DNA of 64,000 nt. Source: Clostridium sp. AF15-31. Its GTDB lineage: Bacteria > Bacillota > Clostridia > Lachnospirales > Lachnospiraceae. The position numbers and the translations under genes are program-made. Within the stretch, counting starts at the first letter, position 1, and each line of letters begins with the position of its first letter. Below are positions 16,715 through 26,394 of the stretch, one piece after another. The stretch covers positions 186,001 through 250,000 of the forward strand of contig NZ_QTXL01000005.1 of NCBI RefSeq assembly GCF_003461625.1. The letters run 5' to 3'. The notes under the pieces were generated by a model. It saw only the letters and a list, made by a program, of their open reading frames with translations. It did no database searches and had not been told where the DNA came from.

Positions 16715-19435
16715 CTACTGTTCAATATCTATGGCTTCTGCAGCTTCTGTCTGATCCACATCCTGATCTTCCTGTGGTTCTTTACAGTATGCAAATGTAA
16801 TCACAGCCTTAAACAGATCTCCATCGATCACAATGTTAAAATCCGCATGTTGAAGCTGACACAGGCTTCTTGTAATGGATAAGCCGAGTCCGCTTCCCTC
16901 TGTATTTCTGGAACTGTCACCTCTTACAAAGCGTTCCATCAGTTCATCACTTGAAATATTCAGCGGTGCTTCTGATATGTTCTTGAACTCTATACATACC
17001 TTCGCAGGTTCTTTGATGCTCTTTTTAAGATCACGGATCACATTTCCATCTTCATCGGTTATATAAGTATTTACATATAACCGAGTCCCCGGCATCGTAT
17101 ATTTGAATGCATTATTTAATAGATTATCAAATACTCTCCAGAGGTGTCTGCCATCTGCTTCGATCCCTGCGCGATCCTTTGCGAGATTCGTTACTAGCGT
17201 GATGTTCTTCTGCATCAATTTGTCAATATATTCACCGGATGCCTGTTCTGCGATCATATTCGCATCCATGTTTACAAGCTCTACCTTTACATTTCCGGTC
17301 GATGCCTTAGAAGCATCCACAAGATCCACGATCAGTTTTTTTAACCTTGCTGACTGCCTTGCTATTACTTCTATATAAGAAGCCTCAGGTTCTTTTTCAA
17401 TATCCTCCTTCTGAAGCAGATCGACATAGTTAATAATAGAAGTAAGCGGTGTCTTGATATCATGCGATACATTCGTGATAAGCTCCGTCTTCATCCGTTC
17501 ACTTTTCATCCGGTCATCTACCGCAAGCTGGACACCTTCATTGATATGATTCAGATTCTCGCCATGTTCTTTGAACTTTCCAAACATGAATCTTGTATTT
17601 ACCTTATGACCATACTCGCCCTTTGCAAGCTTGTCACCACCCTGGAAAAGCTCCTGCATCATACAGACAAATGCCATATAGGCAATTGCACAGATGATCT
17701 TCAACAGCATTAATACAATAAATCCAGCTTCATTTATATATACAGCATTAAAAACAAGCAATGCTACTATAATTTCAACGATCGTAATTACGATATACAA
17801 AAGGAACGCTTTTATTATAAATGGAACCTTGCTGAATACATACCGGAAAAATGCGGTTATCTTTCCCGATTTTCCAAATAGTTTGCGACCCAGTCTGACA
17901 ATCCATGATGTATTAAGCAGATTCGACTGTTTGACTCTTGCGATCAGATTGTTGATCAGTAAAAGTCCGACCGTACAGATACAACCCAAACCGATCAGAC
18001 ATACAATAGTCTCAATATCATGTCCTGTAATATTGCTATCAATAAAATAATGAAGCCGGTCTGTACCGCTGTAACTATAATAAGCATATGATAAGGAATA
18101 ACTGATATTCTGTGCAAAAGCAATCAACAGACTTATCAAAACGACTATTCCAGTCAATATAATTTCAACCGGAACCTTTTCTGTTTTTCTTACAACACCG
18201 TCTTTACCGGATAATACCATACTTGTGATCATGAATATGATACACAAAACAAAATCAAGTCCAAAGAAGAGCAGGATTCTGTTCTTTCCCGAAGCAGCCT
18301 TGCTGATCGCCTGTAGGCTCTTATTCATACGTGAAGAAACGTCAGATGTGCCGTCGATATATAAATTACCGGAAGCATATATCGTAATATCGTCTCCTGC
18401 ATAATTGCCAACGATTACGGTATATCCATCTTTTATGATCGGATAATACATATCATCCTCCGCATAATACTCGTACTGCTTTGTCGTTCCGTTTGCTGTG
18501 ATCGCTATCTGATTTCTATTATAAGAAATCGTTACTCCCTCCGGCGTATTGTATGAACCGGAACTCTCTATTTCCTCCTCCATTGTTGTTGAATCTTCTG
18601 ATGTTGCAGACTCTTCCGATATTCCTGAATTCTTGGTTTCGGCTTCCGTCTCTGCTTCCGTATCTGTGGTATTTCCCTCCAGATCACTCAGATCAATTCC
18701 ATAATCATCAGACACCTCTGACCTGGAAAGAGCTGCTTCATCCGGCATACGCAGGTTAACATAATTATAATTGTTTCCTTCTTTTTCCACACCGATACTC
18801 TGTGCTTCCTTATAGGTATCATATCTCAGAATCTTTCCTGTAGGAATACCGGTCGTCGTACTGACAACTGCTTTCTCTCCTAAAACTCCATATACTAATG
18901 CTTTTTCCGGCAGATTATCTGTCTGCGCCAGCATAATGGAATTTGATTCACCCGTTTTTGAAGAATCCCAATCATCACCAACACTCACATACAGATCTGT
19001 TTTCGCATATCCATATATTTTCTCCAAATCCTCTTTATAGGTACGATCATATTTATCAAATGCATTTTCCTTTTCCGACAACAGCATCAGAAAATCACTT
19101 GCATCGACAACATTATCATGATTCATATCCTTTTTCTGCAAAGCATCGGGATCGTATTCATAGTCTCCCCATTCATCATCACTGTAACTGATATCCAGAG
19201 TATTTCTAATATACTCGGCACCACGATTCACACAGGTAGTCAACATCTCGCTCTGATAATCCGCTTCCAGTTCTGCCCGCAGCTCCGATTCCGATCTGCC
19301 CTGAAATATTCCGGCTTCATACATATCAAGCAGTACATAACCCAATATAAATCCAACGCTACAGGTGATAAAAAATAACGTATAAATCAGTAATTTAAAA
19401 GGATTGTTATTTTTTAACTTATTCATGTTTCGCAT
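16715..19435 (-). CDS. membrane sensor histidine kinase with dockerin-like loop
   Basis: A 906-aa kinase. A membrane segment (about 14-36) precedes an external sensor region. That region contains a calcium-loop-like motif DMNHDNVVDASD (residues 103-114), which fits the dockerin/EF-hand pattern, and a long Ser/Thr/Glu-rich stretch. Several further membrane segments lie between about residues 385 and 600. The HisKA motif NVSHDIKTPL places the phosphorylated histidine at about residue 658. The N-box (FDNLLNNAFKY) and G-box (EGSGLGLSITRSL) of the ATPase domain follow. It ends with an acidic tail. The response regulator gene lies immediately upstream (29-bp gap), so they form a pair. The stimulus is unknown. 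Confidence 0.93.
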   Translation of the reverse strand: MRNMNKLKNNNPFKLLIYTLFFITCSVGFILGYVLLDMYEAGIFQGRSESELRAELEADYQSEMLTTCVNRGAEYIRNTLDISYSDDEWGDYEYDPDALQKKDMNHDNVVDASDFLMLLSEKENAFDKYDRTYKEDLEKIYGYAKTDLYVSVGDDWDSSKTGESNSIMLAQTDNLPEKALVYGVLGEKAVVSTTTGIPTGKILRYDTYKEAQSIGVEKEGNNYNYVNLRMPDEAALSRSEVSDDYGIDLSDLEGNTTDTEAETEAETKNSGISEESATSEDSTTMEEEIESSGSYNTPEGVTISYNRNQIAITANGTTKQYEYYAEDDMYYPIIKDGYTVIVGNYAGDDITIYASGNLYIDGTSDVSSRMNKSLQAISKAASGKNRILLFFGLDFVLCIIFMITSMVLSGKDGVVRKTEKVPVEIILTGIVVLISLLIAFAQNISYSLSYAYYSYSGTDRLHYFIDSNITGHDIETIVCLIGLGCICTVGLLLINNLIARVKQSNLLNTSWIVRLGRKLFGKSGKITAFFRYVFSKVPFIIKAFLLYIVITIVEIIVALLVFNAVYINEAGFIVLMLLKIICAIAYMAFVCMMQELFQGGDKLAKGEYGHKVNTRFMFGKFKEHGENLNHINEGVQLAVDDRMKSERMKTELITNVSHDIKTPLTSIINYVDLLQKEDIEKEPEASYIEVIARQSARLKKLIVDLVDASKASTGNVKVELVNMDANMIAEQASGEYIDKLMQKNITLVTNLAKDRAGIEADGRHLWRVFDNLLNNAFKYTMPGTRLYVNTYITDEDGNVIRDLKKSIKEPAKVCIEFKNISEAPLNISSDELMERFVRGDSSRNTEGSGLGLSITRSLCQLQHADFNIVIDGDLFKAVITFAYCKEPQEDQDVDQTEAAEAIDIEQ

Positions 19436-19464
19436 TCTCCATTCCTGTCAGACTGTATAGAGGT

Positions 19465-20154
19465 TTACTGATATTCCATCTTATAACCTCTGCCCCAGAT
19501 CACCTTGATATATCTTGGTTCTCCGGGATTGATCTCTATCTTTTCACGCAAATGACGGATATGGACAGCTACCGAACCTTCGGCTCCGAGCGGTGTTTCT
19601 TTCCAGACTTCCTTGTAAATATCTCTCGGTGAAAATACCTGTCCCGGATGTTCCATCAGAAGTCTTAAAATATCATATTCTGTCGGTGTCAGACTGACCA
19701 GTTCGCCATCGACCGTAACCTGCTTGGAATTATCATTCAACTCAATTCCCCCGATCACGATCGCATCTTTCTTGATCTGTCCGCTTCCAAGCTGCATATA
19801 TCTTCGAAGCTGCGATTTCACTCTGGCGATCACCTCTACCGGATTAAACGGCTTGGTAATGTAATCATCTGCACCCACTTCCAGTCCAAGGATCTTATCT
19901 GTATCTTCACTCTTTGCGGTCAGAAGGATAACCGGCAGATTCGTCTCCTCGCGGATCTTTAACATCGCTGTGATCCCATCCATCTCCGGCATCATGATAT
20001 CCATTAACACCAAATGGATGTCATGCTCTTTGATCTGCTCTAACGCTTCTTTTCCGTTGTAAGCTTCATAAATATTATAACCGGATGTTTTCAGGTAAAT
20101 CTTTAAAGCTGATACGATATCTTTCTCATCATCGCAAATTAGTATATTATACAT
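19465..20154 (-). CDS. OmpR/PhoB-type response regulator
   Basis: Receiver domain with ICDDEKDIV at the N-terminus, phosphoacceptor aspartate in LVLMDIMMPEMDG, conserved threonine/alanine (LLTAKS) and lysine (DDYITKPF). A C-terminal winged helix follows (LTPTEYDILRLLMEHPGQVF, SVAVHIRHLREKIE, WGRGYKMEY). The start at 20154 (MYNILICDD) is supported by GGAG 8 nt upstream; a longer frame to 20223 would add 23 unconserved residues. Its own promoter region has TTAAGAT repeats suggestive of autoregulation. It is paired with the kinase downstream. Confidence 0.96.
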   Translation of the reverse strand: MYNILICDDEKDIVSALKIYLKTSGYNIYEAYNGKEALEQIKEHDIHLVLMDIMMPEMDGITAMLKIREETNLPVILLTAKSEDTDKILGLEVGADDYITKPFNPVEVIARVKSQLRRYMQLGSGQIKKDAIVIGGIELNDNSKQVTVDGELVSLTPTEYDILRLLMEHPGQVFSPRDIYKEVWKETPLGAEGSVAVHIRHLREKIEINPGEPRYIKVIWGRGYKMEYQ

Positions 20155-20280
20155 TTCTTTTCTCCTCGTCCGAAAATATGATCGTTGTCTGTATCTTATC
20201 GGGTACGTGTGCGCACCACGCATTCCTTTTTAGGATACAGCAAACCGCTGATATTTTCCATATCTTTCTTTGACGGTATC

Positions 20281-20339
20281 ATTGTAAGGCTTTCTACCAT
20301 TAAGATACAATTTGGGATATCCTTAAGATTTATTAAGAT
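20281..20339 (-). promoter_or_regulatory. candidate response-regulator promoter with TTAAGAT repeats
   Basis: On the minus strand TTGTAT (20305-20310), an 18-bp spacer and TACAAT (20281-20286) form a sigma-A-like promoter. TTAAGAT occurs at 20300-20306, 20323-20329 and 20333-20339 on the plus strand, spaced 23 and 10 bp, about one or two helical turns. Direct repeats with this spacing just upstream of the -35 are typical binding sites of OmpR-family regulators, so positive autoregulation is plausible. Confidence 0.55.
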
Positions 20340-20348
20340 GTGGGGACA

Positions 20349-20496
20349 ATAGAAGTGTGGAATGATATATCTTCATTTCGCAAATCACTCTCGTTCTATC
20401 CTCGATGCAGCGGTACATAAAGTTGCAAAAGACGCAACTTAAGTACCGGCACTCGGATAGGTTTGCTACATGAAATATATCATTCCACACTTCTAT
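20349..20496. repeat. 148-bp conserved-core hairpin element, copy A
   Basis: The ends (20349-20370 and 20475-20496) are perfect 22-bp inverted repeats beginning ATAGAAGTGTGGAATGATAT. The interior shares a core with the element at 26184-26326: CGCAAATC.CTCTCG.TCT, ATGCAGCGGT, TAAGTACCGGCA and AGGTTTG. In the inner stem CTATCC pairs with GGATAG here, while the other copy has CTGTTT pairing with AAACAG. It sits between the divergent response-regulator and DUF4317 genes. Confidence 0.8.
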
Positions 20497-20597
20497 CTGT
20501 ATATTGGTATGGCAATATAATTATTACACATTTGTTTTTACAAATCTAAATATCATTGTTAACCATGTAAAATATTAAAAGTTATAGATGTCAATTC

Positions 20598-20626
20598 TTG
20601 TCTTTGTTTTTTTTAGGTGATACACT
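20598..20626 (+). promoter_or_regulatory. candidate promoter of the DUF4317 gene
   Basis: TTGTCT (20598-20603), a 17-bp spacer and TACACT (20621-20626) lie about 90 bp before the start codon. The rest of the 20497-20700 stretch is AT-rich with no other clear feature. Confidence 0.45.
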
Positions 20627-20715
20627 TATTAGGCTTATTTAAGATTTTTCAAATGCATAGAATGCATAAAACACATAATGCACTATTAAAGTTTTTATAA
20701 AGGAGTTTGATACAT

Positions 20716-21900
20716 ATGACAAAGAAAGAGGTTCTGGAAATCCGGCATCAGTTTGCACAGGCTACCTGTTCGATCGATAAGATCTGTGGCTGCTATGTGG
20801 ATGGTGACAGACGTAAAATTGCGACAATGAAGGAAGCGTTTCTCTCTCTGCCGGAGGAGGAAGCTTTTAAATATTTTGAGATTTTTAAGAAGAACTTGTC
20901 CGGCTCGATTGGAAAGAATCTGATCACGATGCCGTTTCCCACAGATTCGGAATTTGACGGCGGTACGCAGGAATTTCTGTTAAAGCTGCGTAACAGCAAA
21001 TTAGAAGATGATGAACTGATCGATCAGTTCTATGACAAGGTAATCGAGAATTATGATTATACCGGAAACTATCTAATCCTGCTGATCCATGATACATATG
21101 ACGTACCCGGAAAGACCACAGACGGACTGACAATGGATGATGCCTCGGATGAGATCTACGAATACATCATGTGCTGTATCTGCCATGTTAATCTGTCAAA
21201 GGCAGGACTTAGTTATTTTGATTCGGAGAACACCTTCCACAACCGTATCCGCGACTGGATCGTGGATGTTCCCGATATCGGTTTCCTGTTCCCTGCATTT
21301 ATCGACCGGACAGCCGATATCCATAATGTCCTCTACTATACGAAGAAGCCGGAGGAAATCCATGAGGAATTTATCCGCTATATTCTCGGAACGGGAATGC
21401 CTGTAACTGCCGGTAATCAGAAAGAGGCGTTCCAGACGATCATCACCGATACACTCGGAATGGACTGTGATTATGAAGTGATCCGGAATATCCATGAGAA
21501 TCTGAATGAAATGATCGAGGAACAAAAGGATAGTCCGGAACCACTGACCTTATCCAGGAATTCATTAAAGAATCTTCTGGAAACCTCGGGAGTATCCGAA
21601 GAAAAAATGCAGACCTTTGATGCGAACTTTGATCGTGCCGCTGCTGCTTCTGTGAACCAGCATCCGGTTGCCGAAGGCTCCGATGAGACTCTGCCTGCAC
21701 CGGCTCCGGGAAAAGTACAGCTCTATGCAAATAATATCGCCAGTACAAAATCATTTGAGGTAAAGACTCCGGAGGTTGTGATCAAGGTCAATCCTGACCG
21801 CGCCGATCTCGTAGAAACCCGTGAGATTGACGGACGAAAATGTATCGTAATCGAGATCACAGATGAAGTATCCGTAAACGGAATTCCTGTAAAATATTAA
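20716..21900 (+). CDS. DUF4317 family protein
   Basis: A protein of about 394 aa beginning MTKKEVLEIRHQFA. I recognise the DUF4317 family, common in Lachnospiraceae and other Clostridia, from this start, CSIDKICGCYVDGD and the overall layout. No enzymatic motif, signal peptide or membrane segment is visible. An Ala/Pro linker (ETLPAPAPGK) leads to a C-terminal beta-rich segment. The ATG at 20716 lies 10 nt after AGGAG; a TTG at 20707 is less likely. Function is unknown. It is monocistronic, with a promoter candidate upstream and a terminator downstream. Confidence 0.85.
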   Translation: MTKKEVLEIRHQFAQATCSIDKICGCYVDGDRRKIATMKEAFLSLPEEEAFKYFEIFKKNLSGSIGKNLITMPFPTDSEFDGGTQEFLLKLRNSKLEDDELIDQFYDKVIENYDYTGNYLILLIHDTYDVPGKTTDGLTMDDASDEIYEYIMCCICHVNLSKAGLSYFDSENTFHNRIRDWIVDVPDIGFLFPAFIDRTADIHNVLYYTKKPEEIHEEFIRYILGTGMPVTAGNQKEAFQTIITDTLGMDCDYEVIRNIHENLNEMIEEQKDSPEPLTLSRNSLKNLLETSGVSEEKMQTFDANFDRAAAASVNQHPVAEGSDETLPAPAPGKVQLYANNIASTKSFEVKTPEVVIKVNPDRADLVETREIDGRKCIVIEITDEVSVNGIPVKY

Positions 21901-21906
21901 AAAATG

Positions 21907-21960
21907 CCCCACTGATCATACAAATGCCTGTAAGCAGATATCTTCCTATGATCAGTGGGG
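21907..21960. terminator. bidirectional terminator between DUF4317 gene and sbcC
   Basis: CCCCACTGATCATA (21907-21920) and its inverted copy (21947-21960) form a 14-bp stem. T-runs follow on both strands, so it can end the plus-strand DUF4317 transcript and the minus-strand sbcDC transcript. Confidence 0.85.
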
Positions 21961-21969
21961 TATATTTTT

Positions 21970-24900
21970 TTACACCTGTATCTCCACATGACTGCCGCCC
22001 TGATGATCCTTAGTAACCAGGATCTGGCGGTCGATACGATGCTTCAGCTCTTCCACATGAGATATGATACCAACCAGATGATCGGACTCGGACAACTCAG
22101 CCAGTACATTTAATGCCTGCTCCAGAATATCAGAATCCAAAGAGCCAAAGCCTTCATCGATAAATAATGTATCAATTCTTACACCTGCTGCATTTGCAGA
22201 TACAATATCGGCAAGTCCAAGTGCCATAGACAGAGATGCTACAAATGCTTCCCCGCCGGACAGTGTTTTGACATCTCTTTCTTTTCCTGTCCGATGATCC
22301 AGCACGAACAGATCAAGCCCTCTGTTTCCTGCAGTCTTCTGTCCGCGTTTCAGCTCAAACTGGTTGCATACGATCTGGCGCAGTCTGTGATTCGCACTGT
22401 CTATAATGCGGTCAAAATAGACCTCCTGTATATAGGTTTCCAGCTTATAGTTACCAAGTGCGGCCTGTGAAAGATCCTGAAGCTTACTGTATCTCTTATA
22501 GATATTCAGATATGCTCCATAATCCTTCTTTAATTTGCTGTATGCTGCCTTATTCTTAACTAATCGTTCCGCGATCGCATCATGCCTGATGGCAACACTG
22601 TTTTTCTTCCGGATCGTGCGTTCTATCTGCCCGGATATCTGTTCAAGCAGAACCGTTGATGCCGTACAGAAATGTGTATAACATTCTCCGTAGCCGCCTG
22701 CCTGCTTTTCCAGTTCCTGTTCATCTGCAAAATCATTTTCTTGATTGCTGTCAGGAAGCTTCTGTATCACACTTTCGTCATTTACAGATGTGTTCATTTC
22801 TCCGCTGTCCGTTTCAAGTGCAGAAAGAACATCTTTCTCCAACTGCCATTCCTGTCTGTATTGCATATTCTGATCTTCTGCATCACGTTTCAGATTTGTT
22901 TCCAGTGCAGAGAGTTCCTTTGCAAGTTTATTATAAGTATCTCTTGCCTCTGTCTTCTTCCGGTTCACCTCGGCAATCTCATTTCTCACCTGTTGCAGTT
23001 GCTTCAGGATATCCGACTCATCCCCCCGGATCTCCTGTCGCATCTGTGCCGCGGCTGCCTGCTTTGCCGTGTAACTCCGGTCTGCCTCCTGATATTCCTC
23101 TGTTACCCGCACTTCCGTTTCTTCCAGTTCTTTTATCTGCAAACGAAGCTCACCAAGCTGCCTTTTATGTTCTTGATAACTTCTGTGCTCTTTCTCAAGT
23201 GTCCGCAGTCTGGCTTCTGTTTCCTCTGTCCTTTTCTCCCAGATCACATGCAGTTTTCTGACCTCATCTATCAGAACATCAGCCTGTACTGTCTGATCCG
23301 GTATGGTAAAGGCTGCCATCTCCATAACCGCTGCTGTTGTCTGATTCCGTTTTTCTTCCAGACGACCATTCAGGCTTCCAAGCTCATTTTCTTTTCGTCT
23401 GAATGAAGCATCCGCCTGATCAAATGCAGCCCGGAGCTTCTTTACCATTTCTTCTGTTACAACAGCTCCGTCACAATGTGCCTTTTCCGGATGTGTCTTA
23501 CTTCCACAGACCGGACACGGTGTTCCCTCCTGTAGGTTTGCTGCCAGTTCTCCACAGATCTGATCATTCCGATTTCTGATAGCTTCCTCGTAATTCGCAT
23601 TTGCCTGATTCCGCTTCTCAAATGCACTCCGATTATCAACCACCATCTGCTGTTTCTTAATTTCCAGATGATCAATCTCCAGACATTCTTTTTCAAGCTC
23701 CTGTAACCGCTGCATACGTTCTGCAATCTGTTTCTTTTCTGTCTGAACCTTCTCAAGCTTCACCTGTGAAGTGTCACCCGGATTCACGATCTGTTCCAGC
23801 TCCTCGGTCTGCTTCTGAAGTTTCTTCTTTGTTTCAAGAATATCCTGTCTTTTCTTTCCTGCCTGATGGCATACCTGCTCCACAAGCAGCAATTCTTTCT
23901 CCATCTCATTTAACCGCACAAAAGAATCTGCCTGTTTCTGAAGCTCCGCCTGTCTCAGCATAAGCGGTTCTGTAGACTGTGCTTCCATACTATGATTCTG
24001 TGCTTCTGCACTGACAAATTCCTGCTTCACCTGTCTGTATGCATCGAGATGTGCCACATAGCCATCATAGGTCTGACCGATGATTCTCTTATTTTTCTCG
24101 ATTGCTGTATACCAGTTGTCATATTGGTTATTGGTCTGTGTATAACTCTCAATCTGATGATGCAGATCTTTCGCCTGCTTTTCTTCGATCTGATTCAGAC
24201 TGTGCAGCTCTTCCAGAATATCATCAAATGCAAGATGACGGTTTTCCAGATGCTCCGGCAGATCCTGAAGTCCTGTTTTATAAAGCTCCGTTTCATCCGG
24301 CAGCTCTACTCCCTCTATCGTACGATCTACCTTTGCAACAAGCTCTGTATAGACCCCCTCTGCCTCTTTACAGTCCTGTGCGATCCTGTTCTGGATATAT
24401 TCATAAATCTTCGTATCAAATATCGTCTTAAAGATATCGCTTCGGGTCTTCGTATCCGCAACTAACAGCTTCTTAAAATCTCCCTGTGCGATCATCGCAA
24501 CCTGTCGGAACTGATCGGCCGTAAGTCCCAACACTTCTCTTACCCTGCCGATCACCCCTGCTGTCCGCTTACCATCAATATCTGCCGCTTTCAGCTCTGT
24601 CTCCTGTCCATCCTCCATCCAGCGCACTTCTGCCTGCTTCATGGATTTGTATCCCGGTCTCTCATACGCTGGACTTCGCCAGACCTTATATTCATGACCG
24701 CCGCTTTCAAATAACAGCTCTGCATAGGTAAGCTGCTTTGGATCTGCAAAATCACTTCGGAGCATTTCACCGTTTCGTCCGGTGTTATTCTTCCCGCTTC
24801 CTGCGCTGGTCTCTCCGTAAAGGGCATACATGATTCCGTCAAATATCGTTGTCTTTCCCGATCCGGTATCTCCCGAGATCAGAAAAAGCCCCTGTTTCCC

Positions 24901-24984
24901 AAATTTTCGAAAGTCAATCTCCGTTTTTTCTATATACGTTCCAAACGCTTCCATTGTAAGTACCAGTGGCCGCATCATCTTCAC
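21970..24984 (-). CDS. sbcC: exonuclease SbcC (Rad50-like ATPase)
   Basis: A 1004-aa SMC-like ATPase. The Walker A motif GDTGSGKT is at residues 38-45, long coiled coils flank a zinc hook CPVC near residue 490, and the C-terminal ABC signature TLSGGEAFVASLSMALGLAD is followed by Walker B LFIDEGFGSLD. With SbcD it forms a nuclease that opens hairpins and processes double-strand ends. Its ATG overlaps the sbcD stop by 4 bases, so the pair is translationally coupled. Several open frames on the opposite strand inside the coiled-coil region are by-products. Confidence 0.96.
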   Translation of the reverse strand: MKMMRPLVLTMEAFGTYIEKTEIDFRKFGKQGLFLISGDTGSGKTTIFDGIMYALYGETSAGSGKNNTGRNGEMLRSDFADPKQLTYAELLFESGGHEYKVWRSPAYERPGYKSMKQAEVRWMEDGQETELKAADIDGKRTAGVIGRVREVLGLTADQFRQVAMIAQGDFKKLLVADTKTRSDIFKTIFDTKIYEYIQNRIAQDCKEAEGVYTELVAKVDRTIEGVELPDETELYKTGLQDLPEHLENRHLAFDDILEELHSLNQIEEKQAKDLHHQIESYTQTNNQYDNWYTAIEKNKRIIGQTYDGYVAHLDAYRQVKQEFVSAEAQNHSMEAQSTEPLMLRQAELQKQADSFVRLNEMEKELLLVEQVCHQAGKKRQDILETKKKLQKQTEELEQIVNPGDTSQVKLEKVQTEKKQIAERMQRLQELEKECLEIDHLEIKKQQMVVDNRSAFEKRNQANANYEEAIRNRNDQICGELAANLQEGTPCPVCGSKTHPEKAHCDGAVVTEEMVKKLRAAFDQADASFRRKENELGSLNGRLEEKRNQTTAAVMEMAAFTIPDQTVQADVLIDEVRKLHVIWEKRTEETEARLRTLEKEHRSYQEHKRQLGELRLQIKELEETEVRVTEEYQEADRSYTAKQAAAAQMRQEIRGDESDILKQLQQVRNEIAEVNRKKTEARDTYNKLAKELSALETNLKRDAEDQNMQYRQEWQLEKDVLSALETDSGEMNTSVNDESVIQKLPDSNQENDFADEQELEKQAGGYGECYTHFCTASTVLLEQISGQIERTIRKKNSVAIRHDAIAERLVKNKAAYSKLKKDYGAYLNIYKRYSKLQDLSQAALGNYKLETYIQEVYFDRIIDSANHRLRQIVCNQFELKRGQKTAGNRGLDLFVLDHRTGKERDVKTLSGGEAFVASLSMALGLADIVSANAAGVRIDTLFIDEGFGSLDSDILEQALNVLAELSESDHLVGIISHVEELKHRIDRQILVTKDHQGGSHVEIQV

Positions 24985-26138
24985 CCCTGTCTCTGTTCAT
25001 AATAATCCCGGATCAACTGTCTGATATAAACTGCATTTTCATCGGACAGCTCCCGTTTCATCTTTCTGTTATAGAAATCCGCAAATGCCTCATCAGGTGC
25101 AAGATTCTTCACGTCCTCAAGTGTCCGTTCCTGTTCCGTTCTGCTGCCATCTGCCATCTGGAATTCTACTGACATCAGGTTCTTATACACGGTCCGAAGT
25201 CTCGCCTGAACATCAATGATCGTTTCCTTATCCGTTAGCACAATTCTCGCATAATCTTCATTTGCTTCCCGGCTCATGGCTTCATCAAGTGTACCCGTAA
25301 AATTGTACCACGCATGAAGCTGGTGCAGGGGCAGTTCACGGATCGAAAGCTTTCCTTTTTCTCCAAGTTCTACCACTGTGACAGATTTCTGATCGTCGGC
25401 TTCCGACATAGAATAGATAACCGGTGTGCCACAATACCGAATCTCCGGCTTTCCGATCTGCTGTGGAGAATGAAGATGTCCAAGTGCCACATAGTCAAAT
25501 ATATCAAATACCGTACGGTCAATATTATCCAGTCCACCGATCGATATTGTCTCCGAATCCGACCGCCGGTTCACTCCACTATTTGTTACGTTCTGATGGG
25601 TGATCAGTACATTTCTTTTCCCCGGATCAACTTGCATGGCTGCAACTGCCTGCTGCATGGCTTCTGTATATGTTAAGGCTGCTGACTCTTTCTCCGGTTC
25701 TTCTGTTAAATCCGATAATGTATTTTTTACGTTTGCCGGCTTTACAAACGGCATCAGATAAAAATTCACATCTCCCCATTTATCCTGCATCGTCACCTTC
25801 ATGGCTTCTCCACCATAGGTTCCTTTCATATATATATTCTGCTTTTTCATGATACTGCTGGCAAAATCCAGACGTTCTGCCGAATCATGATTGCCACTGA
25901 TAATGAGGATGATCGTTCCGCTGTCTGCAAGTTCAGTCAGGAATTCATCAAATTCTGTTACTGCTTTTGCGGATGGAACTGCTTTGTCATAGATATCTCC
26001 TGCGATCATCACGGCATCCGGCTGTTCTTCTCTTACATATGCAAGGATCTGGTCAAACACATAGCGCTGGTCTTCCCACATCTCATATCCATTTACGATC
26101 TTGCCAATGTGCAGATCCGACAAATGAAACAGCTTCAT
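24981..26138 (-). CDS. sbcD: exonuclease SbcD (Mre11-like nuclease subunit)
   Basis: A calcineurin-like metallophosphoesterase with the metal-binding series DLHIGK, AGDIYDKAVPS, ISGNHDSAERL, LITHQNVTNSG and LGHLHSPQQIG in order. A C-terminal domain contacts SbcC. The start at 26138 (MKLFHLSDLHIGK) is chosen because AGGAG lies 8 nt upstream and the conserved fold begins there; a frame extending to 26216 runs into a hairpin element. The gene is coupled to sbcC. Its 5' region carries the hairpin element at 26184-26326. Confidence 0.96.
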   Translation of the reverse strand: MKLFHLSDLHIGKIVNGYEMWEDQRYVFDQILAYVREEQPDAVMIAGDIYDKAVPSAKAVTEFDEFLTELADSGTIILIISGNHDSAERLDFASSIMKKQNIYMKGTYGGEAMKVTMQDKWGDVNFYLMPFVKPANVKNTLSDLTEEPEKESAALTYTEAMQQAVAAMQVDPGKRNVLITHQNVTNSGVNRRSDSETISIGGLDNIDRTVFDIFDYVALGHLHSPQQIGKPEIRYCGTPVIYSMSEADDQKSVTVVELGEKGKLSIRELPLHQLHAWYNFTGTLDEAMSREANEDYARIVLTDKETIIDVQARLRTVYKNLMSVEFQMADGSRTEQERTLEDVKNLAPDEAFADFYNRKMKRELSDENAVYIRQLIRDYYEQRQG

Positions 26139-26183
26139 CGTTGTTATCTCCTTTCCCATACATGTTTTCCATGTTCCCCGGAC

Positions 26184-26326
26184 GAAAGTTTCTATCCTTA
26201 GTAACTTATTACGCAAATCGCTCTCGCTCTGTTTTCATGCAGCGGTTCTAAGCTCCCACTTCGTGGATCGCTAAGTACCGGCATTCAAACAGGTTTGTTC
26301 CATAAGTTCAAAGGATAGAAACTTTC
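26184..26326. repeat. 143-bp conserved-core hairpin element, copy B
   Basis: Outer arms GAAAGTTTCTATCCTT.. (26184-26209) and their inverted copy (26302-26326) pair over about 25 bp with one bulge. The arm sequence is unrelated to copy A at 20349-20496, yet the interior core is shared. The inner stem is CTGTTT with AAACAG, and the terminal hairpin is TCCCAC-ttc-GTGGA. It lies 46 bp upstream of sbcD. Confidence 0.8.
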
Positions 26327-26394
26327 TGTCTCTGAAATGAATACCTGTTTTTCAAGTATATTCAGTTTATCATTATGAATTAACGAGGTCAACT

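Noticed and set aside
22656..23406. Open frames of 201 and 244 codons on the plus strand inside sbcC
   Set aside because: They are antisense to the coiled-coil region of a well-supported gene, where composition keeps the opposite strand open.
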